Shown piece by piece: positions 8,993 to 18,136 of a stretch of DNA of 40,030 nt. The DNA is from Thauera aminoaromatica S2. Lineage in GTDB: Bacteria; Pseudomonadota; Gammaproteobacteria; Burkholderiales; Rhodocyclaceae. The notes under the pieces were generated by a model. That model worked only from the letters and a program-made list of their open reading frames with translations. It did not search any database and was not told where the DNA came from. The stretch is from positions 1 to 40,030 of the forward strand of contig NZ_AMXD01000020.1 of assembly GCF_000310185.1 (NCBI RefSeq), in the 5' to 3' direction. Each line of letters starts with the position of its first letter. Position 1 is the stretch's first letter. The translations under genes and the position numbers were made by a program.

Positions 8993-9625
8993 ATGTCCGC
9001 AATGTCGATTTCCTCGCTCGGTGGCGGTGACGCGGCGTGGCGCCAGGGCACGGCGATGAATGCCGCCCGCCCTGCCGGCGCCTCCGGCGGGCCGGCGACG
9101 GCGGGGGCCGGCGGCAAGGCGCAAGAGGCAGGAGCGGGGGCGGCCGACACGCTCTCCGAGGCCGAACAGCGCCAGGTCGCCGAGCTCGCGGAACGCGACC
9201 GCGAGGTCCGTGCCCACGAGATGGCCCATGTCGCCGCGGGCGCCGGCCTGGTGACCCGGGGCGCCAGCTACACCTATCAGACCGGCCCGGACGGCCAGCG
9301 CTACGCGATCGGCGGCGAGGTCGGGATCGATACCTCGCCGGGCCGCAGCCCCGAGGAGTCCCTCTCCAAGGCCGAGCGCATCCGCGCCGCAGCCCTCGCC
9401 CCCGCCGAGCCGTCGGGCCAGGACCGCCAGGTCGCCGCGCAGGCTTCCCGCATGGCAAGCGATGCGCGCATGGAGATCGCCCGCCGCGAATTCGAGCAAG
9501 GCGGCGCGGGCACCGAGGCGGCGGCCACGCGCGATGGCCCCGGCTATCGCGGCATGCGAGCGGCGCAGGCCTATTCGGCAGCGCTCGCTCCAGGCCAGGG
9601 GCCCACCCTTTCAGCCACTGCCTGA
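8993..9625 (+). CDS. putative metalloprotease of the SprA-related / CJM1_0395 family
   Basis: 210 aa. A Gly/Ala-rich, low-complexity N-terminus (about 1-50) is followed by the conserved domain: LSEAEQRQVAELAERDREVRAHEMAHVAAG in pieces, with a zinc-binding HEMAH at about 75-79, then YTYQTGPDGQRYAIGGEVGID. These are the hallmarks of the SprA-related family of putative zinc metalloproteins. The function is not established. There is no signal peptide and no membrane segment. It follows the hydrolase-like gene by about 20 bases on the same strand and may be the tail of the AmmeMemoRadiSam operon. A second in-frame ATG at 9002 cannot be excluded as the start. Confidence 0.72.
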   Translation: MSAMSISSLGGGDAAWRQGTAMNAARPAGASGGPATAGAGGKAQEAGAGAADTLSEAEQRQVAELAERDREVRAHEMAHVAAGAGLVTRGASYTYQTGPDGQRYAIGGEVGIDTSPGRSPEESLSKAERIRAAALAPAEPSGQDRQVAAQASRMASDARMEIARREFEQGGAGTEAAATRDGPGYRGMRAAQAYSAALAPGQGPTLSATA

Positions 9626-9783
9626 GCCTTCCGCTCCGCGTTCGAGCGATCACGCCGTGCGCTGGCGGGCCGGGATGAACGATAATTCTCTCTTTGCCGG
9701 CCCCGCGTCCCTACCGCCGTGCTGCCCGCCTCCGCCACGGTGACGGAGGGTCGCAGTCCGCAGACGACGCTCGAGAAACCACG

Positions 9784-12700
9784 ATGTCCCTCTCCCTCGA
9801 CGCCCTCCTCTCCCGGCTCGCCACGGTCAAGCTGCCCAAGCCCGGCGGCCGGCTCGAACTCGAGCCGCTCGCCGGCTCGGCAGACGCCCTCGCCATCGCC
9901 CAGCTCGCCAGCCGCGGCCGCATGCTGGTGGTGATCACGGCCAACCCGCTCGACGCCCAGCGCCTGCAGGACGAGATCGCCTGGGTCGCACCCGGCCTGC
10001 GCGCGCACCTGCTGCCGGACTGGGAGACCCTGCCCTACGACAGCTTCTCGCCCCACCAGGACCTGATCTCCGAGCGGCTGTCGACGCTCTATGCGATTTC
10101 TCGCGGCGAAACCGACATCGTGCTGGTGCCGGCCTCCACCGCGCTCTATCGCATGGCACCACCTGGCTACCTCGCCGCCTACACCTTCTTCCTCAAGCAG
10201 GGCGAGCGGCTGGATGTGGAGCAGTTCAAGGCGCAGATGGCGCTCGCAGGCTATGCGCACGTCACCCAGGTGGTGAGCCCGGGGGAGTTCTCGGTGCGCG
10301 GCGGGCTGGTGGACCTGTTCCCGATGGGTTCGCCGCTGCCCTTCCGTATCGACCTCTTCGACGACGAGGTCGAGAGCATCAAGACCTTCGACCCCGACAC
10401 CCAGCGCACGGTGTATCCCACCAAGGAGATCCGCCTGCTGCCGGCGCGCGAGTTCCCGCTCGACGACAAGGGGCGCACGCGCTTTCGCAGCCGCTTCCGC
10501 GAGACCTTCGAGGGCGACCCGACGCGCGCGTCGATCTACAAGGACGTCTCCAACGGCATCGCCCCCGCCGGCATCGAGTACTACCTGCCGCTGTTCTTCG
10601 ACGAGACCGCGACGCTGCTGGACTACCTGCCCGCCGAGACGCCGGTGCTGCTGCACCGCGACGTGCCGGCGGCGATCGCCGAGTTCTGGAAGGACACGCG
10701 CTCGCGCCACGACCTGTTGAAGGGCGACCGCAGCCGCCCGGTGCTGGCACCCGAGCAGCTCTTCCTGACCGACGAGGCCTTCTTCATCGCGCTGAAGAAC
10801 CTGCCGCGCCTGGCGATCGGGGCCGAAGTGGGCGCCAAGGCGGGCGCCGAGCCCGCGGCCGCCAGCACCGACGCGCTCGCCCTGCCCCCGCCCGAGGTCG
10901 CGGTCGAGCGCAAGGCCACCGACCCGCTGCACAAGCTCAAGGCCTTCCTCGACGGCTTCGACGGTCGCGTGCTGCTGCTGTCGGACTCGCCCGGCCGGCG
11001 CGAGACCATGGCCGAGTTCTTCGCCGAGTACGACGTGCGCCCCGAGGCCACGGCCGATTTCGGCGCCTTCCTGGATTCCGACGCCCGCCTCGCGCTTGGC
11101 GTCGCCCCGCTCGCGCGCGGCTTCGTTCTACCGGCTGCAAGGCTCGCGGTGCTGACCGAGACCGAGCTCTACGCCGCCACCGCGCGCAGCCGCGTGCGCC
11201 GCGACGCGCGCAAGGCCGCCACCATGGAAGGCTGGCTGCGCGACCTTTCCGAGCTCAAGATCGGCGACCCGGTGGTGCACGTCTCGCACGGCATCGGCCG
11301 CTACCTGGGCCTCCTCCACATGAACCTCGGCGAGGGCGACACCGAGTTCCTGCATCTGGAGTACAACGGCGGCGACAAGCTCTATGTGCCGGTGTCGCAG
11401 CTGCACGTGATCACCCGCTACGCCGGCGCCGACCCCGAGGCGGTCGACCTGCACCGCCTCGGCTCCGGCCAGTGGGAGAAGGCCAAGAAGAAGGCCGCGA
11501 TGCAGGTGCGCGACACCGCCGCCGAACTGCTCGCGCTCTATGCCCAGCGCGCTGCCCGCCCCGGCCACCGCTTCGACTTCAAGCAGCATGACCTCGAAGC
11601 CTTCGCCGAGGCCTTCGGCTTCGAGACCACGCCCGACCAGCAGGCCGCCATCGACGCGGTGGTGGCCGACATGAAATCCGGCCGCCCGATGGACCGCCTG
11701 GTGTGCGGCGACGTCGGCTTCGGCAAGACCGAGGTCGCGCTGCGCGCCGCCTTCATCGCGGTGGCCGACGGCAAGCAGGTGGTGGTGCTGTGCCCGACCA
11801 CCCTGCTCGCCGAGCAGCACTACCAGACCTTCGCCGACCGCTTCGCCGACTGGCCGATCAAGCTCGCCGAGCTGTCGCGCTTCAAGTCGGCCAAGGAGCA
11901 GGCCGAGGCCCTGCAGCTCCTCGCGGAGGGCAAGGTCGACATCATCATCGGCACCCACCGTTTGCTGCAGAAGGACGTGATCTTCAAGCGCCTCGGCCTG
12001 GTGATCATCGACGAGGAGCACCGCTTCGGCGTGCGCCAGAAGGAGGCCTTGAAGCAATTGCGCTCCGAGGTCGACATCCTGACCCTGACCGCCACGCCGA
12101 TCCCGCGCACCCTGGGCCTGGCGATGGAGGGCCTGCGCGAGTTCTCGGTGATCGCCACCGCGCCGCAGAAGCGCCTGGCGATCAAGACCTTCGTCCAGCC
12201 CTCCAGTCGCGGCCTGATCCGCGAGGCGGTGCTGCGCGAGTTCAAGCGCGGCGGCCAGGTTTACTTCCTGCACAACGAGGTCGACACCATCGACAACATG
12301 AAGGACGACCTCGAGGAGCTGCTGCCCGAGGCGCGCATCGTCGTCGGCCACGGGCAATTGCCCGAGCGCGAGCTCGAACGCGTGATGCGCGACTTCACCC
12401 AGCAGCGCGCCAACCTGCTGCTGTGCACCACCATCATCGAGACCGGCATCAACATCCCCACCGCCAACACCATCATCATCAACCGCGCCGACCGCTTCGG
12501 CCTGGCGCAGCTGCACCAGCTGCGCGGCCGCGTCGGGCGCAGCCACCACCAGGCCTACGCCTACCTGCTGACCCAGCCGGGCGCCAAGCCCAGCGCGCAG
12601 GCGCAAAAAAGGCTCGAAGCCATTGCGATGATGGAAGACCTCGGCTCCGGCTTCTACCTGGCGATGCACGACCTCGAGATCCGCGGCGCCGGCGAGGTGC

Positions 12701-13257
12701 TGGGCGAGAACCAGTCGGGCGAGATCCAGCAGGTCGGCTTCAGCCTGTACACCGAGATGCTCAAGCGTGCGGTCAAGGACCTGCAGGCCGGCAAGGAGCC
12801 CGACCTGTCGCAGCCGCTGGAGGTCGTCTCCGAGATCAACCTGCACACCCCGGCGCTGCTGCCCACCGACTACTGCCCCGACGTGCAGGAGCGCCTGACG
12901 CTGTACAAGCGCCTGGCCAACTGCGAGATGGAAGAAGATTTGCGTGCGCTGCAGGAAGAGCTCATCGACCGCTTCGGCGAGCTCCCGGCGCAGACCGCCG
13001 CGCTGATCGAGACCCACCGCCTGCGCATGCTGGTGAAGGACTACGGGGTGCACAAGCTCGATGCGTCCGATGCGCAGATCAGCGTGCAGTTCGCCAAGGA
13101 CGCGCCGATCGACCCGATCAAAGTCATCTTCCTGATCCAGAAGGACCGCAGCACCAAGATGGCCGGCCCCGAGAAGCTCGTGCGCCGTGCCAGCCTGCCC
13201 AACCTCAAGGAGCGCGTGAAGGCGGTGAAGGACCTGCTCGAGGCGGTGAAGGCCTGA
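9784..13257 (+). CDS. mfd: transcription-repair coupling factor
   Basis: 1157 aa, the usual Mfd length. It removes RNA polymerase stalled at DNA lesions and recruits UvrA. The N-terminal UvrB-like region has LPDWETLPYDSFSPHQDLISERL. An RNAP-interaction domain (about 490-560, with VHVSHGIGRYLGL) precedes a RecG-like translocase with Walker A GDVGFGKTE near 641 and the Walker B box IIDEEHRFG near 741. The TRG-type segment GGQVYFLHNEV and the C-terminal TRCF domain with LHTPALLPTDYCPDVQERL follow. The start at 9784 (MSLSLDALL) is the first sensible ATG. The region around residue 360 is an Ala/Gly-rich linker. It stands downstream of the SprA-like gene after about 160 bases and upstream of corA. 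Confidence 0.98.
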   Translation: MSLSLDALLSRLATVKLPKPGGRLELEPLAGSADALAIAQLASRGRMLVVITANPLDAQRLQDEIAWVAPGLRAHLLPDWETLPYDSFSPHQDLISERLSTLYAISRGETDIVLVPASTALYRMAPPGYLAAYTFFLKQGERLDVEQFKAQMALAGYAHVTQVVSPGEFSVRGGLVDLFPMGSPLPFRIDLFDDEVESIKTFDPDTQRTVYPTKEIRLLPAREFPLDDKGRTRFRSRFRETFEGDPTRASIYKDVSNGIAPAGIEYYLPLFFDETATLLDYLPAETPVLLHRDVPAAIAEFWKDTRSRHDLLKGDRSRPVLAPEQLFLTDEAFFIALKNLPRLAIGAEVGAKAGAEPAAASTDALALPPPEVAVERKATDPLHKLKAFLDGFDGRVLLLSDSPGRRETMAEFFAEYDVRPEATADFGAFLDSDARLALGVAPLARGFVLPAARLAVLTETELYAATARSRVRRDARKAATMEGWLRDLSELKIGDPVVHVSHGIGRYLGLLHMNLGEGDTEFLHLEYNGGDKLYVPVSQLHVITRYAGADPEAVDLHRLGSGQWEKAKKKAAMQVRDTAAELLALYAQRAARPGHRFDFKQHDLEAFAEAFGFETTPDQQAAIDAVVADMKSGRPMDRLVCGDVGFGKTEVALRAAFIAVADGKQVVVLCPTTLLAEQHYQTFADRFADWPIKLAELSRFKSAKEQAEALQLLAEGKVDIIIGTHRLLQKDVIFKRLGLVIIDEEHRFGVRQKEALKQLRSEVDILTLTATPIPRTLGLAMEGLREFSVIATAPQKRLAIKTFVQPSSRGLIREAVLREFKRGGQVYFLHNEVDTIDNMKDDLEELLPEARIVVGHGQLPERELERVMRDFTQQRANLLLCTTIIETGINIPTANTIIINRADRFGLAQLHQLRGRVGRSHHQAYAYLLTQPGAKPSAQAQKRLEAIAMMEDLGSGFYLAMHDLEIRGAGEVLGENQSGEIQQVGFSLYTEMLKRAVKDLQAGKEPDLSQPLEVVSEINLHTPALLPTDYCPDVQERLTLYKRLANCEMEEDLRALQEELIDRFGELPAQTAALIETHRLRMLVKDYGVHKLDASDAQISVQFAKDAPIDPIKVIFLIQKDRSTKMAGPEKLVRRASLPNLKERVKAVKDLLEAVKA

Positions 13258-13286
13258 TCCGGCGAAGGCGCAAGCGACCCACGACC

Positions 13287-14252
13287 ATGCTCATCAACTG
13301 CATCGCCTACCAGCACGGCCGCAAGCTCGCCGACATCCCGGTCGAGGACATCAGCGAGTACATCCAGCAACCCGAGACCTTCGTCTGGGTCGCGCTCAAG
13401 GACGCCACCGCCGAGGAACTCGCGGTGATGAAGGAGGAGTTCGGCCTCCACGAGCTCGCCGTCGAGGACGCCAACCACCGCCACCAGCGCCCCAAGGTCG
13501 AGGAGTACGACGACGAGCTCTTCGTCGTCATGCACCTGATCGAGGAGCGCGAGGGCAAGCTCGAGGTCGGCGAGGTGCACGTCTTCGTCGGGACCAACTA
13601 CATCCTGTCGGTGCGCAACAACCACGCCCGCGACTTCCTCGGCGTGCGCGCACGCTGCGAGCGCGAGCCGAAGATGCTCGCCAAGGGCCCGGGCTACGTG
13701 CTGTACGCGCTCATGGACGCGGTGGTCGACGGCTACTTCCCGCTCATCGACAAGCTCGAGACCGAGGTCGAGGCGCTCGAGGAGCGCATCTTCACCAAGG
13801 GTGCGGGCAACACCAACATGCGCCGCCTCTATCGCCTCAAGCGCAAGGTCACCCTGCTCAAGCACGCCGTGCTGCCGCTGATGGAGGCCGCCGGCAAGCT
13901 GCACAGCGGGCGTGTGCCCGAGGTCTGCGCCAAGAGCCGGCACTACTTCCGCGACGTGTATGACCACCTCGCCCGTATCGACGCCTCGCTCGACAGTGTC
14001 CGCGAGACCATCGGCACCGCGATCCAGGTGAACATCTCGCTGGTCACCATCGACCAGACCGAGGTCAGCAAGCGCCTCGCGGCCTGGGCCGGCATCTTCG
14101 CGGTGGCCACCGCCTTCGCGGGGATCTGGGGCATGAACTTCAACCACATGCCCGAGCTGGAGTGGGAGTACGGCTACTTCGCCGGCCTCGGCATCATCGT
14201 CAGCGCCAGCACCTTCCTGTGGTGGCGCTTCCGCAAGGCAAGGTGGCTGTAG
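13287..14252 (+). CDS. corA: CorA family magnesium/cobalt transporter
   Basis: 321 aa divalent cation channel of the inner membrane. A large cytoplasmic N-terminal domain (about 1-255) with a long acidic/coiled helix (LIDKLETEVEALEERIF) leads to two C-terminal membrane helices. The signature GMN is present as GIWGMNFNHMPELEWEYGYF near residue 281, and the protein ends with a short basic tail (WWRFRKARWL), as in the family. A Trp replaces the common Tyr before GMN. The gene starts about 30 bases after mfd on the same strand, and cotranscription is likely. A REP cluster begins 15 bases after its stop. Confidence 0.95.
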   Translation: MLINCIAYQHGRKLADIPVEDISEYIQQPETFVWVALKDATAEELAVMKEEFGLHELAVEDANHRHQRPKVEEYDDELFVVMHLIEEREGKLEVGEVHVFVGTNYILSVRNNHARDFLGVRARCEREPKMLAKGPGYVLYALMDAVVDGYFPLIDKLETEVEALEERIFTKGAGNTNMRRLYRLKRKVTLLKHAVLPLMEAAGKLHSGRVPEVCAKSRHYFRDVYDHLARIDASLDSVRETIGTAIQVNISLVTIDQTEVSKRLAAWAGIFAVATAFAGIWGMNFNHMPELEWEYGYFAGLGIIVSASTFLWWRFRKARWL

Positions 14253-14266
14253 CGCGCAGCCGATGC

Positions 14267-14446
14267 GTAGGAGCGACGCAAGTCGCGATTGCCGCCGCTC
14301 CGTCCCGCCGACACCCCTTCCCGCTCCACCGCCCGATCGCGACTCGCGTCACTCCTACAAATCCCCGGCACGCCGGCCGATCGCGACTCGCGTCGCTCTT
14401 CCAAATCACCGCTTGGCGTGCCGTAGGAGCGACGCAAGTCGCGATT
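14267..14446. repeat. cluster of four REP-like palindromic repeats
   Basis: Copies of a 23-24 base element (core GTAGGAGCGACGCAAGTC then GCGATT) lie at 14267-14290 (+), 14336-14358 (-), 14380-14402 (-) and 14423-14446 (+). Each contains a short palindrome (GCGACGCAAGTCGC), and neighbouring copies are inverted, as in REP/BIME arrays. The cluster fills most of the gap between corA and the M48 protease gene and may act as a transcript end or mRNA stabiliser. No transposase is next to it. Confidence 0.85.
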
Positions 14447-14547
14447 GCAGCGCCTCGGTCCCCATCGACGCCCATCGCCCCTGCCCTGCCCCAGACCTTT
14501 CCTCCGCGCCGCTACAATCCCCGCATGTCCTTCGACGAGCGAATGCC

Positions 14548-15885
14548 ATGAGCTTCTTCGACGACCTCGCCCGCAGCCTCGAACGCAACCGCATCACCCG
14601 CCGCCAGGCGCTGTGGCTGCTCGGCGCGGGCGCGGCGGCCGGCCTGTCGGGCTGCGCCACCTCCCCGGTCACCGGCGAGACCATCCTCGTCGGCATGAGC
14701 GAGGCGCAGGAGAAGCAGACCGACGCCCAGGTCGCGCCGCACCAGTTCTCGCAGGACCTCGGCGCCATCCAGGACGAGGCGGTCAACCGCTACGTCGCCG
14801 GCATCGGCCAGCGCATGGGCACGCTCACCCACCGTCCGCAGATGCCCTACTCCTACCGCGTGCTCAACGCCAACTACGTCAACGCCTACACCTTCCCCGG
14901 CGGCGCGATGGGCGTGACGCGCGGCATCCTCGCCGACCTCGACGACGAGGCCCAGCTCGCCGCCCTGCTCGGCCACGAGCTCGGCCACGTCAACGCCCGC
15001 CACGCCGCCCAGCGCCAGGGCCAGAACCTGGTCGCGCAGGCGGCGCTCGCCGGGCTCAACGTGGCGGCACAGAGCTCCGACTGGGGCGGGCTGATGAGCA
15101 TGGGCGGACAGATCGGCGCCAGCGCCCTGCTCGCCGGCTACTCGCGCGAGCACGAGCGCGAGGCCGATGCGCTCGGGCAGGAATATCTCGTCAAGGCCGG
15201 CTACCCGGCGACCGGCATGGTGCGCCTGCACCAGTTGCTGGTTGCCGAGGAAAAATCCGCCCCCTCGCTGCTGCAGACGATGTTCTCCACCCACCCGATG
15301 AGCAGCGAGCGCATGCAGGCCGCGCAGGCCGCGGCCGACTCGCGCTACCGCATCAGCAACAGCCTGGACGTCCGCCGCGAGCGCTTCATGGACAGCACCG
15401 CCAGCCTGCGCCGCATCCGCCCCACCATCGACGCCTGCAAGAACGGCGAAACCGCGATGGCCGCCAGGCAGTACCCCAAGGCGCAGGCCGAATTCCAGAC
15501 CGCGCTGGCCAGGACCCCGCGCGACTACGCCAGCAACCTGCGCATGGCCCAGTGCCTGCAGGCCCAGGGCCAGACCGCGAAGGCGGTGGACTACGCCGAC
15601 AACGCGCGCGAGATCTACCCGCAGGAGGCGCAGGCCTACAAGCTCGCCGGCGTGCTCGCCCTGCAGCAGCGCGACGCCGGCCGCGCCTACCAGAACCTCG
15701 ACCGCTTCGACCGCCTGCTCCCCGGCGACGCCGGCATCACCTTCCTGAAGGGCATCTCGCTCGAAGGCATGGGCAACCGCCAGGCCGCCGCCCAGCACTA
15801 CGCCGCCTACCTGCGCCAGAGCCAGCAGGGCAACGCCGCGCAGTACTCGTACAACCGGCTCAAGGCCTGGGGGATGGTGAAGTAG
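14548..15885 (+). CDS. M48 family metalloprotease with TPR repeats, lipoprotein (BepA/LoiP-like)
   Basis: 445 aa. The N-terminus has a twin-arginine-like/lipoprotein signal (NRITRRQALWLLGAGAAAG followed by LSGC), so a periplasmic lipoprotein attached at that Cys is likely. The peptidase domain has HELGHVNARH near 143-152 and a downstream zinc ligand in EREADALGQEYL, the M48 pattern. The C-terminal part contains TPR-like helices (QYPKAQAEFQTALARTPRDY and following repeats). BepA-type proteins degrade or help fold misassembled outer-membrane proteins. The start at 14548 is supported by the signal sequence. Its last ~125 bases recur, mutated, at 19921-20041. Confidence 0.9.
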   Translation: MSFFDDLARSLERNRITRRQALWLLGAGAAAGLSGCATSPVTGETILVGMSEAQEKQTDAQVAPHQFSQDLGAIQDEAVNRYVAGIGQRMGTLTHRPQMPYSYRVLNANYVNAYTFPGGAMGVTRGILADLDDEAQLAALLGHELGHVNARHAAQRQGQNLVAQAALAGLNVAAQSSDWGGLMSMGGQIGASALLAGYSREHEREADALGQEYLVKAGYPATGMVRLHQLLVAEEKSAPSLLQTMFSTHPMSSERMQAAQAAADSRYRISNSLDVRRERFMDSTASLRRIRPTIDACKNGETAMAARQYPKAQAEFQTALARTPRDYASNLRMAQCLQAQGQTAKAVDYADNAREIYPQEAQAYKLAGVLALQQRDAGRAYQNLDRFDRLLPGDAGITFLKGISLEGMGNRQAAAQHYAAYLRQSQQGNAAQYSYNRLKAWGMVK

Positions 15886-15929
15886 CGCAGGAGCAGCCCG
15901 CCGCGATCCCGCGTCTGCGAGCCACCATT

Positions 15930-17327
15930 TCAACGGAAGGGCAGGATGAAGGTGCCCTTCTCACGCACCGCAAGGCTTGCGTCGTGCAGCGCCACCGTCT
16001 CGAACACGATCGGCTGCACGCCGGACGGCATACCCTCGAGCGGAGATGACAGCGTGAGCGTGACGGTGCGGACGCGCCCCGGCTCGACCGCGAACTCGGT
16101 GGCTCCCTCGATCCGCAGCCCCGGCAGGCCGCCCACGCCGATGCGGAACCGTCGGGTCGCCTCTTCCATGTTGATGAGCTTGAGGGTGTAGCTGTTCTCG
16201 ATCCGGCCGTCGGTGGTTTCCTGCATCAGGGCCCCGCGATCACGGTGCACCTCCACCCGCAGCAGCACGCGCTCGTTCAGCGTCCACGCACCCAGCGCCG
16301 TGAACACGAGCAGCAGGCCGCCATAGACCAGGGTCCGTGGCCGCGACCAGCCCGCAGCGGTTTTGGGCTGGCCGGCAAGCTCGCGCTCGCTCGCGAAACG
16401 GATCAGGCCGCGCGGCGCGCCGATCCTGTCCATGACCTCGTCGCAACCGTCGATACACAGGCCGCAGTTGATGCACTGGTATTGCAGGCCGTCGCGGATG
16501 TCGATGCCGGTCGGACACACCTGTACGCAGATTCCGCAGTCGATGCAGTCTCCCTTGTTGCCCGCCTGGCGCAAGGTCCCACGGGGTTCTCCACGCGTGG
16601 CGTCGTAGCTGACGTTAGCCGTATCCGAATCGATCATCACACCCTGGAAGCGCGAGTACGGACACATGTGCTGGCATACGGCCTCGCGCGCCAGCCCCGC
16701 CTGCAGATAGGTGAAGGTCGCGTAGAAGAGCAGCCAGAAGGTTTCCCAGGGGCCCGTCTGGAAGCTGGCGATCGCTGGCAGCAGTTCCCGGATCGGTGTG
16801 AAGTAGCCAACGAAGGTGATCGCGGTCCACGCAGCCACCAGCGCCCAGATGCCGTGCTTGACCGACTTGATCAGCAGCTTGCGCGCCGACATCGGGCTCT
16901 GGTCGAGGCGCAGGCGCGTGAGGTGATCGCCCTCGACCTTGCCTTCGATCCACACGAAGATCGACGTATAGACCGTCTGCGGACAGGCAAAGCCGCAGAA
17001 CAGGCGCCCTGCGATGGCGGTGGTGAAGAAGAGTGCGGTTGCCGCGAGGATCAGGACGATGGCGAGCAGCAGCGCATCCTGCGGCCACAGGACGAGGTCG
17101 AAGAGATAGAGCTTCTCGTCGACGATGTCGAGCAAAATCGCCTGCCGCGTGCCGGCTTCCGTCGTCCACGGCAGCCAGCACGCGCCATAGAACACAATCT
17201 GGGTAAGCCAGACCATCGCCCAGCGCAGGCTGTTGAAACGGCCCTGCACCGCTTTGGCGTGGATCTTTCCCTTCTTGCGATAGAACTCCAGCTTGGCTTC
17301 GCGCACCTTGCTGACGGGTGGGTTCAT
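15930..17327 (-). CDS. ccoG: cytochrome c oxidase accessory protein CcoG (FixG family)
   Basis: 465 aa polyferredoxin-like inner-membrane protein that helps copper delivery/assembly of cbb3-type oxidase. Membrane helices at the N-terminus (WAMVWLTQIVFYGACWLPW; ALLLAIVLILAATALFF) include the ligand-like CGFACPQTVYTSIFVWIEGK. Two ferredoxin motifs follow, CIDCGICVQVCPTG and CINCGLCIDGC. A C-terminal Ig-like domain (about 370-465) ends the protein, as in FixG. The ribosome binding site GGAG lies about 9 bases before the ATG. No ccoNOPQ or ccoI lies in the window. The gene is divergent from the norE-like gene, so the two sides share a 200-base control region. Confidence 0.94.
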   Translation of the reverse strand: MNPPVSKVREAKLEFYRKKGKIHAKAVQGRFNSLRWAMVWLTQIVFYGACWLPWTTEAGTRQAILLDIVDEKLYLFDLVLWPQDALLLAIVLILAATALFFTTAIAGRLFCGFACPQTVYTSIFVWIEGKVEGDHLTRLRLDQSPMSARKLLIKSVKHGIWALVAAWTAITFVGYFTPIRELLPAIASFQTGPWETFWLLFYATFTYLQAGLAREAVCQHMCPYSRFQGVMIDSDTANVSYDATRGEPRGTLRQAGNKGDCIDCGICVQVCPTGIDIRDGLQYQCINCGLCIDGCDEVMDRIGAPRGLIRFASERELAGQPKTAAGWSRPRTLVYGGLLLVFTALGAWTLNERVLLRVEVHRDRGALMQETTDGRIENSYTLKLINMEEATRRFRIGVGGLPGLRIEGATEFAVEPGRVRTVTLTLSSPLEGMPSGVQPIVFETVALHDASLAVREKGTFILPFR

Positions 17328-17330
17328 GGA

Positions 17331-17363
17331 TGTACTCCGGCTCTGACGATGGCCGGAAGTACA
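17331..17363 (-). promoter_or_regulatory. imperfect inverted repeat in the ccoG leader
   Basis: TGTACTCCGGC and GCCGGAAGTACA are inverted copies with one unpaired base, separated by about 10 bases. The element lies immediately upstream of ccoG and contains its GGAG ribosome binding site, so in the RNA the site would lie in a hairpin. It could also be a regulator-binding palindrome. No clear FNR-type TTGAT-N4-ATCAA site was found in this gap. Confidence 0.4.
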
Positions 17364-17525
17364 TCACCGCGGTTGGTGCAGGAGCAGATTCAGATCCTAC
17401 GATTTGGAATAGGTACAGATTTTGAGCAAAGGCTTCGCTGTGCCTGCCGACTATCCATCCGACTGTTCCTGTCCACGCAGTTGCGGGCGGCCACAATCAC
17501 GGCATCGAATCAGGAGTGAAGCACC

Positions 17526-18134
17526 GTGATCGCCAATACGATGAGTTTGCCCACCACAGGAGGTGAGGCGAGCCCCAATACCGGCAGGGTGCCCGGCAAC
17601 AAGGGCATCTGGGTCGGAATCTGCTGCGAGTTCGTCGAGTTCCTGGTGCTGTTCATTGTCTACTTCGTCGCCCGTGCGCACTTTCCCGACGCCTTTCACA
17701 GCGGGGCGGAGCGGCTCTCGCAGACCGCCGGCGTGGTGATCACCTTGCTGATGGTGAGCAGCAGTTTTCTCATCGCGTGCTCGGTGACGAGCCTGCGTGC
17801 CGGGCGCAGACGTGAATCGATCGCCTGGCTGATCGCTGGCCTGGTCGCGGCGCTGGGCTATCCAGTGGCGAAATACCTCGAGATCCAGTGGAACCTCGCG
17901 CACGGTATCGACGGCGAGTCGGGGATCTTCTTCACCGTCTATTACTACCTGACCTTCACCCATATGGTGCATGCCTTCTGGGGCATCCTCGGCATCCTGT
18001 GGGTTCTGACGCGTCATTCATTCGGGATCTATACGGCCGACGAGCACAGCGGTCTGGAAGCGCTCGCCAGCTACTGGCACGCGACCGACATCATCTGGCT
18101 GGTCATCTTCCCCTTCTTCTACGTCCTGGCCTGA
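17526..18134 (+). CDS. norE: cytochrome c oxidase subunit III family protein, NorE-like
   Basis: 202 aa with a subunit-III fold: membrane segments WVGICCEFVEFLVLFIVYFVA, VVITLLMVSSSFLIACSV, AWLIAGLVAALGYPV, YYYLTFTHMVHAFWGILGIL and DIIWLVIFPFFYVLA. This short form with about five helices is typical of NorE rather than the seven-helix oxidase subunit. NorE is linked to nitric oxide reductase maturation or activity in denitrifiers. The start is a GTG at 17526 with AGGAG 9 bases before it; the alternative ATG at 17541 lacks good spacing. The norF-like gene follows after 2 bases. No norCB is in the window, so the assignment to NO reduction rather than another oxidase is inference. Confidence 0.75.
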   Translation: MIANTMSLPTTGGEASPNTGRVPGNKGIWVGICCEFVEFLVLFIVYFVARAHFPDAFHSGAERLSQTAGVVITLLMVSSSFLIACSVTSLRAGRRRESIAWLIAGLVAALGYPVAKYLEIQWNLAHGIDGESGIFFTVYYYLTFTHMVHAFWGILGILWVLTRHSFGIYTADEHSGLEALASYWHATDIIWLVIFPFFYVLA

Positions 18135-18136
18135 TC

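Noticed and set aside
11128-13053. 641-codon frame antisense to mfd
   Set aside because: Arises from mfd codon bias; Leu/Gly/Val/Asp-rich translation without motifs.
14267-14446. CRISPR array
   Set aside because: The repeats are irregularly spaced, in both orientations, and lack uniform spacers or cas genes; they are REP elements.
15886-15913. REP copy directly after the M48 protease stop
   Set aside because: GCAGGAGCAGCCCGCCGCGAT resembles the REP ends but lacks the inner palindrome; too diverged to call.
17328-17525. FNR/NNR-type site between ccoG and the norE-like gene
   Set aside because: No TTGAT-N4-ATCAA match; the nearest candidate, TTTGAGCAAA near 17420, does not fit the spacing.
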